Part shown: piece after piece, positions 35,166-46,728 of the stretch
Layout: each line of letters begins with the position of its first letter
Numbering within the stretch: position 1 is the first letter of the stretch
The notes under the pieces: generated by a model
Seen by the model: only the letters and a program-made list of their open reading frames with translations
Told to the model about the DNA's origin: nothing
Databases searched by the model: none
Program-made: the position numbers and the translations under genes
Assembly: GCA_947503365.1 (NCBI GenBank)
Contig: CANNDT010000003.1
Span: 48,011 to 112,010, forward strand
DNA: 64,000 nucleotides
Source of the DNA: CANNDT01 sp945876205
GTDB taxonomy: Bacteria > Acidobacteriota > Vicinamibacteria > Vicinamibacterales > UBA2999
Direction: 5' to 3'

Positions 35166-35627
35166 ATGATCTTCGGCGTGAGCGCCACCAAGAACGCGGT
35201 CGTCATCGCCCAGGCCACTGGTTCGGGCAAGGCATTCGCGATCAAGTCAATCAGGTCGATTCAGTTCCAGGCGCGGTCGGGAGACGGCCTGGCCGAGCTC
35301 CTACAGCGTCTTCTCGTCCTATTCGGCCGCGGTCCCAAGAGCCGACGCTCGACGATTGCACTCCTGGCATCGTCGTCGGGTCGCTTCAAGTCTTCCGTCG
35401 AAGCAATCAAGGCAGAAGCGATCGCCGAACTCGCGGCGGCTGAGAGTGGTCACCCCGTCGTGACAGTTACAGCCTCGAGTCTCAAGAAGGCCCTCGGTTC
35501 TGCGACCGGTCAGAAGTGGCAAGCCCGAGCGAAAGAGCGTTTCAATCCTACGGACCGCTATAAGAACTGGTCGAAAGGCGCGGCCGGCGCCGCGGCCGCG
35601 GCCCTCAAAGTCGCTGGGGAAGACTGA
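35166..35627 (+). CDS. DUF3010-like, predicted RNase H-fold protein
   Basis: 153 residues from ATG 35166 (MIFGVSATKNAVVIAQATGSG). The pattern (short first strand FGVSATKNAVVI, later STIALLASSSGRFKSSVEAIKAEAIAELAA, VVTVTASSLKKALG, and Lys/Arg-rich C-terminus) resembles DUF3010 proteins, predicted to have an RNase H-like fold, but the acidic active-site residues are not all evident, so activity is doubtful. It is followed 13 bp later by the GNAT gene; the two may form a unit. Family assignment is tentative. Confidence 0.6.
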   Translation: MIFGVSATKNAVVIAQATGSGKAFAIKSIRSIQFQARSGDGLAELLQRLLVLFGRGPKSRRSTIALLASSSGRFKSSVEAIKAEAIAELAAAESGHPVVTVTASSLKKALGSATGQKWQARAKERFNPTDRYKNWSKGAAGAAAAALKVAGED

Positions 35628-35640
35628 GGCGTTGGTTGGG

Positions 35641-36159
35641 ATGCCGTTTGATCTTCAACCCGTCCTGAAAGGGACGCTCCTCGAGATCAGGCCGCTGCGA
35701 GAGGATGACTTTCCTGCGCTCTACGCAGTCGCGTCGGATCCGCTGATCTGGGAAGTGCACCCCAGCTCGGATCGATACAAGCCGGACGTCTTTCAGGAGT
35801 TCTTCCGCGAGGCGATGGAGTCAGGCGGTGCGCTGATTGTCCTCGACTCGCGCGATGGCCGCGTCATTGGCTCGTCGAGATTCCACGGATACGACGAGGC
35901 GACCAGCGAAGTGGAAATCGGCTGGACGTTTCTCGCGCGATCTCATTGGGGCGGCGTCTACAACCGCGAGATGAAGCAACTCATGCTGGCCCACGCCTTC
36001 CAATTCGTCAGCAGCGTCGTCTTTCTCGTGGGTCCGGACAACTGGCGGTCGCAGCGGGCGATGGAGAAGATCGGCGGCGTGCGCCTGCCGACGCGCCGCA
36101 ACTGGAAGGGACGCGAGTCGGTCGTCTATCAAATCAAACGGGCCGGCGTGCCTGGCTAG
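35641..36159 (+). CDS. GNAT-family N-acetyltransferase (RimJ/RimL type)
   Basis: 172 residues from ATG 35641 (a TTG at 35632 is possible). RimL-type GNAT: LLEIRPLREDDFPALYAVASDP at the start, VIGSSRFHGYDEATSEVEIGWTFLARSHWGGVYNREMKQLMLAHAF where the acetyl-CoA loop lies, and VGPDNWRSQRAMEKIGG at the end. Acetylates a small molecule or protein N-terminus; target unknown. Its TAG stop shares bases CTAG with the stop of the converging gene. Confidence 0.87.
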   Translation: MPFDLQPVLKGTLLEIRPLREDDFPALYAVASDPLIWEVHPSSDRYKPDVFQEFFREAMESGGALIVLDSRDGRVIGSSRFHGYDEATSEVEIGWTFLARSHWGGVYNREMKQLMLAHAFQFVSSVVFLVGPDNWRSQRAMEKIGGVRLPTRRNWKGRESVVYQIKRAGVPG

Positions 36160-36824
36160 TCGCCGCCGCTGCCCTTGAACTGATCGCCTTCGTCCGCGAA
36201 CAGCACGTTGAAGCTCGTCAGCGATCCGTAACAGCCGCTCACATATCCCTGCAACTTGACCTTCACATCATCCGGGAGATCTGACGCGTTCACCTGCTGC
36301 TCGAGCGTACGCAGGCGATTCCGAAGCATCACCACCTTGTGAAAGAAGGTCTCGATCGGCCAGCTCTTCTCCTGCTGTCCAGCGGCGGCCGGCCGAAGCA
36401 CGAGCGTGCCGCCGCGCCATTTCTCGGCCGGCACCGCCGCGGTGATGCCGGCTTCCTCGCGGATGATGCGCCGCAGCAGCAGTTCAAGGTCGTCCGGGGT
36501 CGCAGTCATGGCAGGAGCAATCCTCTCTCGGTCGCTGACGATGGGAAACGGCTCGCCCGAGAAGCGGCGCGGGCGCGGCGCGGAAGACGATGTCGAGGTC
36601 GACGTCGATGTTGGCGTGCGAGACGACGTTACTGGCGCAGCCGCGCCGAAGACCGCCGACCTGGGACCGCCACGATAGTTGTGCTCGCTGCGACACGTGT
36701 CACACGCGACGCGCACGGGCGTTCCGTCGCCGTCGACGACGATCACGGTGTGATGACGGTCGATCTTGCAGGCGCGGCAGTAGTCCTCGATCGACACCCC
36801 CGCGCGATATCTCTGTTCGGTCAC
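36156..36824 (-). CDS. Zinc-ribbon conserved hypothetical protein
   Basis: 222 residues. The N-terminus is a small zinc ribbon: YCRACKIDRHHTV then VRVACDTCRSEHNYRGG. A Ser/Thr/Pro linker follows (about 65-95), then a helical domain (DDLELLLRRIIREEAG, WPIETFFHKVVMLRNRLRTLEQQVNASDL, CYGSLTSFNVLFADE). No enzyme motif. Possibly a regulatory or scaffold protein; I know no name for it. It stands alone, with a bidirectional terminator upstream of its start and its stop overlapping the GNAT stop. Confidence 0.72.
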   Translation of the reverse strand: MTEQRYRAGVSIEDYCRACKIDRHHTVIVVDGDGTPVRVACDTCRSEHNYRGGPRSAVFGAAAPVTSSRTPTSTSTSTSSSAPRPRRFSGEPFPIVSDRERIAPAMTATPDDLELLLRRIIREEAGITAAVPAEKWRGGTLVLRPAAAGQQEKSWPIETFFHKVVMLRNRLRTLEQQVNASDLPDDVKVKLQGYVSGCYGSLTSFNVLFADEGDQFKGSGGD

Positions 36825-36852
36825 TGCTAGATAGTCTCACGGGGTACAAAAG

Positions 36853-36882
36853 AAAAGGACCGGCTGTGAAGCCGGCCCTTTT
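36853..36882. terminator. Bidirectional Rho-independent terminator
   Basis: AAAAGG then CCGGCT, loop GTGA, AGCCGG then CCTTTT: a 12-bp stem with one internal mismatch, T-run on both strands. It lies 22 bp after the glutamine synthetase stop on the minus strand and is the clearest intrinsic terminator in the window. Confidence 0.9.
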
Positions 36883-36884
36883 CA

Positions 36885-36905
36885 ACTGCCTACTGCCTAC
36901 TGCTT
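36885..36905. repeat. ACTGCCT heptamer repeat, three units
   Basis: ACTGCCT, ACTGCCT, ACTGCTT; overlaps the glutamine synthetase stop codon (36904-36906). Same unit and orientation as at 20149. Confidence 0.75.
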
Positions 36906-39081
36906 ACTTCACAAACAGCATCTCCCGGTACGTCGGCAGCGGCCAGATCGCGTGCGGCGTCAGCACTTCGATCTCGTCGCCGAGCTCGCGCAGCTTGTTC
37001 ATCGCCGGGATGACCTTGTCGCGCATGTACTTCGCATGCTTTTCGGCCGACCCGCCGCTGTGATCGAGCACGCCTTCAAGGGCATCGGTTTGCGACTTGA
37101 ACTTGTCGACCAGCTTGGTGTAGCGGCCGAGCAGCTTCTTCGCCTGCGGAGCCGAGGCGCCGCCTGCCTTCACGGCCGCGACGCTCTGGCCGATCTGCGT
37201 CTGGTACTCGAGCGCCGCCGGCAAGATGTAGCGGTTGGCCATCAGCACCATCAGCTGGCCTTCGACGTTGACCGTCTTGTTGTAGTTCTCGAGGAAGATC
37301 TCGTAGCGCGCGTGCATCTCGCGATCGTTGAGGACCTTGTACTTGTCCATCATCTTGAGCACGGCCGGCGTGACCAGCTCCGGCAACGCGTCGACGGTGT
37401 TCTTGAGGTTGAGCAGCTTGCGCTTGCCCGCTTCCTTCTCCCACTCCGCCGAATAGCCGTTGCCGTTGAAGATGATCCGCTTGTGTTCCTTGATCAGCTT
37501 GGTGAGCAGCGTCGCAACCGCCTTGTTCAGCTCCTGGCCCTTGGCGACGGCGCCCTCGAGCTCGGTGGCGACCGAGTCGAGCGCGTCGGCCATGGCTGCG
37601 TTCAGCGCCGTGTTCGGCCACGCGATGTTCTGTCCCGACGACACCGCGCGGAACTCGAACTTGTTGCCGGTGAACGCGAACGGGCTGGTGCGGTTGCGGT
37701 CGCCCGCATCGCGCGGCAGCTTGGGCAGGACGCTGACGCCGACGTCGAGCGTGCCGCCCTGCTTGGTCGACTTCGCCGAGCCCTTTTCGATCTGCTCGAA
37801 GATGTCGGTCAACTGGTCGCCGAGGAAGATCGACAGGATCGCCGGCGGCGCTTCGTTCGCGCCGAGGCGATGGTCGTTACCCGCGCTGGCAATCGTGGCG
37901 CGGAGCAGGCCCTGCCAGCGATCGACGCCGCGCAGCACCGCTGCCGCGAACACCAGGAACTGCATGTTGTCGTGCGGCGTGTCACCCGGGCCGAGCAGGT
38001 TGTTGCCGAACTCGTCCGACAGCGACCAGTTGTTGTGCTTGCCCGATCCGTTGACGCCGGCGAACGGCTTCTCGTGCATCAGCGCCTCGAGGCCGTACTT
38101 CGCCGCGACCCGCTTGATCGTCTCCATCGTCATCATCTGATGGTCGGCGGCGACGTTGGCGTTCTCGAAGATCGGGGCGATTTCGTACTGGCTGGGCGCG
38201 ACTTCGTTATGGCGCGTCTTGACGGGGACGCCGACCTTGAAGAGCTCGAGCTCCGCTTCGGCCATGCACGCGAGCACGCGCTCGGGGATCGAGCCGAAGT
38301 ACTGGTCTTCCATTTCCTGGCCCTTGGGCGGCTTGGCGCCGAAGAGCGTGCGGCCGGCGTTGATCAGGTCGGGGCGCGCGAAATAGAAGTTGCGGTCGAT
38401 GAGGAAGTATTCCTGCTCGGGGCCGCAGGTCGAGAAGACGCGCTCGGCGGTCGAGCCGAACAGCTTGAGCACGCGGACCGCCTGCTTCGACACCGCTTCC
38501 ATCGAGCGCAGGAGCGGGGTCTTCTTGTCGAGCGCCTCACCCGTCCAGCTCACGAACGCGGTCGGGATGACGAGGGTGACGTTGTTGCTGGCGACGTGCA
38601 GCCACGGCGGGCTGGTGGGATCCCACGCCGTATAGCCGCGCGCCTCGAAGGTCGAGCGCATGCCGCCTGACGGGAAGCTCGAGGCGTCGGGCTCGCCCTT
38701 GATCAATTCCTTGCCGCGGAACTCCGCGAGGGCGGTGCCGTCGCTGGCGGGCGTGAGAAACGAGTCGTGCTTCTCCGCGGTGATACCGGTCAGCGGCGAG
38801 AACCAGTGCGTGTAGTGCGTGGCGCCGTGCTCGACGGCCCAATCCTTCAGCGCGGTCGCGACCGCGTCGGCGGTCGAGAGGTCGAGCGCTTCACCGCGAG
38901 TGATGGTGGCGCGAAGCGCGCGGTACGCCGGCTTGGGCAGCCGCTCCTGCTGCACCTTGTCGTTGAACACGAGGCTGCCGAACGAGTCGGTGACCTTGGC
39001 GGGCAATGTATTGGTGCGCCCCTCGGTCACCGACCAATCGCGGATGCTCTTGGCGGCGGCGGATAGTGCTGCAGATCCCAT
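36904..39081 (-). CDS. Type III glutamine synthetase (GSIII)
   Basis: 725 residues, far longer than GSI (about 470), matching GSIII/GlnN. Signature motifs: FAGVNGSGKHNNWSL for the substrate site, GMRSTFEARGYTAWDP, CGPEQEYFLIDRNFY with metal-ligand Glu residues, and NEAPPAILSIFLGDQ. Makes glutamine from glutamate, ammonia and ATP. Transcribed alone, divergent from the second SahR-like gene; has a promoter at 39153-39182 and a strong terminator. Confidence 0.96.
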   Translation of the reverse strand: MGSAALSAAAKSIRDWSVTEGRTNTLPAKVTDSFGSLVFNDKVQQERLPKPAYRALRATITRGEALDLSTADAVATALKDWAVEHGATHYTHWFSPLTGITAEKHDSFLTPASDGTALAEFRGKELIKGEPDASSFPSGGMRSTFEARGYTAWDPTSPPWLHVASNNVTLVIPTAFVSWTGEALDKKTPLLRSMEAVSKQAVRVLKLFGSTAERVFSTCGPEQEYFLIDRNFYFARPDLINAGRTLFGAKPPKGQEMEDQYFGSIPERVLACMAEAELELFKVGVPVKTRHNEVAPSQYEIAPIFENANVAADHQMMTMETIKRVAAKYGLEALMHEKPFAGVNGSGKHNNWSLSDEFGNNLLGPGDTPHDNMQFLVFAAAVLRGVDRWQGLLRATIASAGNDHRLGANEAPPAILSIFLGDQLTDIFEQIEKGSAKSTKQGGTLDVGVSVLPKLPRDAGDRNRTSPFAFTGNKFEFRAVSSGQNIAWPNTALNAAMADALDSVATELEGAVAKGQELNKAVATLLTKLIKEHKRIIFNGNGYSAEWEKEAGKRKLLNLKNTVDALPELVTPAVLKMMDKYKVLNDREMHARYEIFLENYNKTVNVEGQLMVLMANRYILPAALEYQTQIGQSVAAVKAGGASAPQAKKLLGRYTKLVDKFKSQTDALEGVLDHSGGSAEKHAKYMRDKVIPAMNKLRELGDEIEVLTPHAIWPLPTYREMLFVK

Positions 39082-39152
39082 GGATAACGGGTGTCCTTTC
39101 TCTCTGATGTGAGGTCGCGAGGGCCTCGGCGGACGTACGGCGTGGATGAGAA

Positions 39153-39182
39153 ATTATGCGTGAGGCTGTGCTGGTTTTGCAA
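39153..39182 (-). promoter_or_regulatory. Promoter of the glutamine synthetase gene
   Basis: Minus strand: -35 TTGCAA (39177-39182), 18-bp spacer, -10 CATAAT (39153-39158), 71 bp before the start codon. A dyad GTGCA-N5-TGCAC lies about 65 bp further upstream and could be a regulator site. I see no sigma-54 consensus and no recognisable glutamine riboswitch. Confidence 0.5.
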
Positions 39183-39326
39183 ATCACGCGGCGATTGACT
39201 TCGCCGAAGACTCATTTTCTGCATGGGCGTCACAGTTTTCGTGCATCTAGTGCACAAATCAGTACGCACCACCGCGGTCGGAGCGCGAAAAAGTGGCCCA
39301 ACTTCACCGATTTTCGCCACAGGCGC

Positions 39327-39356
39327 TTGAACTATACATATCGATATATGTAGATT
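39327..39356 (+). promoter_or_regulatory. Promoter and dyad operator of the second SahR-like gene/metH
   Basis: -35 TTGAAC (39327-39332), 18-bp spacer, -10 TAGATT (39351-39356). The spacer holds a perfect dyad TACATAT-CGAT-ATATGTA (39335-39352), typical ArsR-family operator shape, so binding would exclude RNA polymerase. Only 11 bp separate the -10 from the ATG, so the transcript has a very short leader. Confidence 0.65.
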
Positions 39357-39367
39357 AATGGATACGC

Positions 39368-40286
39368 ATGCAGCAGACTTCTACCCTCTTTCGGCTGCTC
39401 GGCGACACCACGCGGCTTCGGCTGCTCCGCGTGCTCGCGCAGGATCGCTTCAACGTCAGCGAGCTCACCGGCATCCTCGGCGTCGCGCAATCGGGCGTGT
39501 CGCGTCATCTCGGCCTGCTGAAAGACGCGGGACTGGTCGCCGAGGAGCGCGACGCCGGCTTCGTCTACTACCGGCTCGCCGAAGAAGGCCGCATCAACGG
39601 CCACGCGTCGCTCTGGGCGCTGCTCGAGACGCAGTTCGCGACCGCGGCCGATGATCGCGCGGTGAAAGAAGACGAGTCGCGGCTGCAGGAGGTGCTGCGA
39701 CATCGCAAGGAACACTTCGATACCCACGGCGACGCGCGGCAATTGGTCCCCGGCCGCAGCTGGGCGGCGTGGGCCCGCGCCCTCGGACACCTGCTGCCCC
39801 CGCTGGACGTGGCCGACGTGGGGTGCGGAGAAGGCTACCTGACGCTGGAAGCGGCGCGGTGGGCCCGCAGCGTCATCGGCATCGATCGATCGGACGAAGT
39901 GCTCGAGCGGGCACGGGCGCTCGCCGCGAGGCGCCGCGTCACCAACGTCCAGTGGAAGAAGGGCGACCTGGCGCGGTTGCCGCTGCGCGATGCCTCAATC
40001 GACGTCACGCTCCTCTCGCAGTCGCTCCACCACGCCGCCGACCCCGAGGACGCGCTCGCTGAAGCAGTGCGCGTGCTCAGGCCCGGTGGACGCGTGCTGC
40101 TGCTCGACCTTCGCGAACACGATCAAGCGTGGGTGCGCAACCGTTTCGGAGACCAGCGCCTCGGCTTCGCCGACGCCGACCTCGAAGCCTTGATGCGCCG
40201 CGCCGGACTCACCGACGTGAAGGTGAACGTCGGCGCGCGTCACACTGGCGATCCATTCACTGTCCTCATTGCCTCGGGTGTTGCTC

Positions 40287-40297
<11 letters not shown>
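39368..40297 (+). CDS. ArsR-family regulator fused to a methyltransferase domain (SahR-like)
   Basis: 309 residues. ArsR winged helix at 1-90 (LLGDTTRLRLLRVLAQDRFNVSELTGILGVAQSGVSRHLGLLKDAGLV), then a SAM-methyltransferase fold with DVADVGCGEGYLTLEAAR, VIGIDRSDEVLERA, and SQSLHHAADPEDALAEAVRVLRPGG. Same architecture as the ahcY-linked gene but clearly diverged. It overlaps metH by 11 bp, so the two are co-translated; by analogy with SahR it would sense SAH and control metH. It also diverges from glutamine synthetase. Confidence 0.9.
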
Positions 40298-43967
<3,670 letters not shown>

Positions 43968-44031
43968 ATCTGCGGGCGGAAGATGAATCAGTCACGCGGT
44001 ATGCTCTACCATTGACGCCAACGGAGAAGCA

Positions 44032-44625
44032 TTGGAGTACCTGATCAAGCAATATCCACTGGAGACCGGCGCGCTCGAAATCCAGTACATCGAAGAATTC
44101 TTCGGCGAATTTCCTCGAAAGAAGACGGCGCACGAGATCGCGAAGCGGCTCCAGGGCCGCGAGTATCTGATCCTGATTGCCGAGGCGCCGCTGCCCGACG
44201 ATCCTGGGATGGTCGCCCCCGTGTCCTTCAAGGTCGTGCACGAACTGCGCGAGTTCGAGGATGACCCGAGGCTGCAGGATCTGGTGTCGCGGCTCCGCGA
44301 CTCGATCAAATTCGAGGGACGCAATGTGCTCTACAGCTGGATTGGCGGCACGCGGCGTGACTGGCGCGGACAGGGCCACTTCCGCGCGCTCACCGAGGAA
44401 ACGGAAGCCTGGGCACACACCTCCGGCTTCCATGAGGTCGTGGTGAAGACCAAGAACCGGTTCTACGACATGCGCGGCACGCTCGATCAGCTCGAGTTCA
44501 ACGTGATCAAGTACGAGGTGCATCCGACCGACAACCGCGAGTCGAAGGTGTATCTGAGCAAGCAGCTGACATCAGACGTGCTCAACGCCCACACCAGCAC
44601 GCGCACGGTGGTCTATGCGGACTAA
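44032..44625 (+). CDS. GNAT-superfamily acetyltransferase-like protein
   Basis: 197 residues from TTG 44032, with CGGAGAAGC at ribosome-binding distance. The middle reads as a GNAT acyl-CoA loop: SWIGGTRRDWRGQGHFRALTEETEAWAHTSGFHEVVVKTKNRFYDMRGTL. The C-terminus (YEVHPTDNRESKVYLSKQL) is unlike classic GNATs. Target unknown. It overlaps the next gene by 11 bp. Confidence 0.75.
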   Translation: MEYLIKQYPLETGALEIQYIEEFFGEFPRKKTAHEIAKRLQGREYLILIAEAPLPDDPGMVAPVSFKVVHELREFEDDPRLQDLVSRLRDSIKFEGRNVLYSWIGGTRRDWRGQGHFRALTEETEAWAHTSGFHEVVVKTKNRFYDMRGTLDQLEFNVIKYEVHPTDNRESKVYLSKQLTSDVLNAHTSTRTVVYAD

Positions 44626-45841
44626 CGAGGTCGTCAACATCGGAGACCTGCGCCGGATCGCCAAGCGGCGTCTCCCCCGCGTCGTGTTCGATTACATCGA
44701 CGGCGCCGCCGACGGCGAGGTGACGCTCCGCGAGAACTGCCGCGCGTTCGAGATGCTCACCTTCCGGCCGCGGCACGCGGTCGCCGTCTCCAACTGCCAG
44801 CTCGGGACGACGGTGCTCGGCCAGAAGATCGACCTGCCGTTCATCCTCGCCCCCGTTGGCAGCAGCCGCATGTTCTGGCCGAAGGGCGAGGAAGTCGCGG
44901 CACGCGAGGCGGCCCGCGCGGGCACGACCTACACGCTGTCGACGTTATCCGGATGCCGGATGGAAGACGTCGCCAAGGCCTCCGACCGCCACGTCTGGTA
45001 TCAGTTGTATCTCCTCGGCGGTCACGACGCCGCGCGCGCATCGATCGCGCGCGCCAAGGCGGCGGGTTTCTCCGCCCTGGTCGTCACCATCGACACGCCG
45101 GTCGCGGGACTGCGCGAACGCGACGTCCGCAACGGCTCGAAGGAACTGCTCGGCGACAGCCTGCCGATGAAGCTGCGCTACCTCCCGCAGTTTTTCGCCC
45201 GCCCGAAGTGGCTGATGGATTTTCTCGCCGACGGCGGCCTGATGTCCTTCCCCAACGTCGTCGTGCCCGGCCAGGGACCGATGCCCTACGCCGACATCAG
45301 CGTCGCGCTCGAGCAGACGATGGTGACGTGGAAGGATCTGGATTGGATCCGGGAGGCCTGGGGCGGACCGATCGTGATCAAGGGCGTGCTCACCGCCGAG
45401 GATGCGCGCCGCTCGGTCGACTGCGGCGCCCAGGCGATCGTCGTCTCCAATCACGGCGCCCGTCAGCTTGATGGCGTGTCCGCGACGCTGCGTGCGCTGC
45501 CCGAGGTAGTGGACGCGGTGAGAGGACAGGCGGAGGTGCTGCTCGATGGCGGCATCCGCCGCGGCACCGATGTCGTCAAGGCGCTGTGCCTGGGTGCGAG
45601 AGCGGTGTTGATCGGCCGCGCGTATGCGTATGGTCTCGGTGCGGCCGGCGGCCCGGGAGTCGCGCGCGCGATCGAGATTCTCCGGACCGATACGGCCCGC
45701 GCGATGAAGCTGCTTGGCGTGTCGTCGGTCGCGGAGCTGGATCAGTCCTACGTCGACACCAGGACGATCTTGCCGACGTGGTCGCTCGATTCCATGAGCC
45801 GGTGGGCCTCCGATGCCTCGGCCAGCGGAAACGTGCGATAG
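44615..45841 (+). CDS. FMN-dependent alpha-hydroxy-acid oxidase/dehydrogenase (LldD-like)
   Basis: 408 residues. Family motifs: DYIDGAADGEVTLREN, the FMN-binding LAPVGSSRMFWPKGE, WYQLYLLGG, VTIDTPVAGLRERDVRNG, IVIKGVLTAEDARRS, the catalytic His in VVSNHGARQLDG, and LLDGGIRRGTDVVKAL. Oxidises an L-2-hydroxy acid such as lactate. Homologues normally end soon after ELDQSYV; here about 25 more residues run antisense through the end of the neighbouring gene, so a stop seems to have been lost. Confidence 0.9.
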   Translation: MRTNEVVNIGDLRRIAKRRLPRVVFDYIDGAADGEVTLRENCRAFEMLTFRPRHAVAVSNCQLGTTVLGQKIDLPFILAPVGSSRMFWPKGEEVAAREAARAGTTYTLSTLSGCRMEDVAKASDRHVWYQLYLLGGHDAARASIARAKAAGFSALVVTIDTPVAGLRERDVRNGSKELLGDSLPMKLRYLPQFFARPKWLMDFLADGGLMSFPNVVVPGQGPMPYADISVALEQTMVTWKDLDWIREAWGGPIVIKGVLTAEDARRSVDCGAQAIVVSNHGARQLDGVSATLRALPEVVDAVRGQAEVLLDGGIRRGTDVVKALCLGARAVLIGRAYAYGLGAAGGPGVARAIEILRTDTARAMKLLGVSSVAELDQSYVDTRTILPTWSLDSMSRWASDASASGNVR

Positions 45842-46728
45842 ACGACGGGCTTCACGATCCCCTGTTCGAGTAGCGGCCAGACCTCCTGCCGCAGCGCGCG
45901 CGCAATCTCGCCCTTCTCTTCGATCGAGCGCGGCCGCAGGGTCGATCCCGTGATCGTCAGGCGCCTGCCGAGAATGCGGCGCAGGTCCACGGTCGCGGTC
46001 TCACCGCCCATCAATCCAATCTGCACCAGCCGGCCATCCATGGCGAGCGCCGTCAGGTTGCGGCCAACGTAGTCACCGCCGACGATGTCCAGGATCAGGT
46101 CGACGCCGCGCTTGCCGGTCATCTCGGCGATCACGGCCACGAAGTCTTCGGTCTTGTAGTTGATTCCGCGGACGGCGCCAAGCTGTTCGCACGCGCGACA
46201 CTTGTCGTCCGAGCCGGCGGTGGCGAACACGCGAGCGCCGCGCGCCGCCGCAAGCTGGATGGCCGTGGTGCCGATCCCGCTGGTCCCGCCATGAAAGAGC
46301 ACGTCTTCACCGAGCGTCAGCCGGCCGCGCTCGAAGACGTTGGTCCACACCGTGAAAAAGGTTTCCGGCACCGCGGCTGCGCTGATGAAATCAAGCGACG
46401 CGGGTATCGGCAGGCATTGGGGCGCGGGCGCGACGCAGCGTGTCGCATAGCCGCCGCCTGACACCAGCGCGCAGACGCGATCGCCAATATGCCAGTCACG
46501 CACGCCCTCCCCGAGGGCGGCCACCGTTCCTGACACTTCGAGGCCGGGAATGTCCGACGCACCAGGCGGTGGCGGATAGCGTCCGCGGCGCTGCATCACG
46601 TCTGGCCGGTTGACGCCCGACGCCGCCACATCGATCAGGACCTCGCCCGGGCCCGGAATGGGGTCAGGCCGTTCGACAGGCACGAGCACCTCGGGACCGC
46701 CGGGCGTGGAGATCTCGATCGCAATCAT
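45748..46728 (-). CDS. Zinc-less NAD(P)H:quinone oxidoreductase, PIG3 type
   Basis: 326 residues from ATG 46728 (MIAIEISTPGGPEVLVPVERPDPIPGPGEVLI). Medium-chain reductase fold with ASGVNRPDVMQRRGRYPPPPG, VSGTVAALGEGV and the NADPH site FHGGTSGIGTTAIQLA. No catalytic zinc ligands, as usual for quinone oxidoreductase. The ATG overlaps the stop of the DUF885-like gene. Its last 94 bp are antisense to the end of the LldD-like gene. Confidence 0.9.
   Translation of the reverse strand: MIAIEISTPGGPEVLVPVERPDPIPGPGEVLIDVAASGVNRPDVMQRRGRYPPPPGASDIPGLEVSGTVAALGEGVRDWHIGDRVCALVSGGGYATRCVAPAPQCLPIPASLDFISAAAVPETFFTVWTNVFERGRLTLGEDVLFHGGTSGIGTTAIQLAAARGARVFATAGSDDKCRACEQLGAVRGINYKTEDFVAVIAEMTGKRGVDLILDIVGGDYVGRNLTALAMDGRLVQIGLMGGETATVDLRRILGRRLTITGSTLRPRSIEEKGEIARALRQEVWPLLEQGIVKPVVYRTFPLAEASEAHRLMESSDHVGKIVLVST

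Noticed and set aside
39082..39367. Glutamine riboswitch or sigma-54 promoter before glutamine synthetase
   Set aside because: No matching consensus; an ordinary TTGCAA/CATAAT promoter is present.
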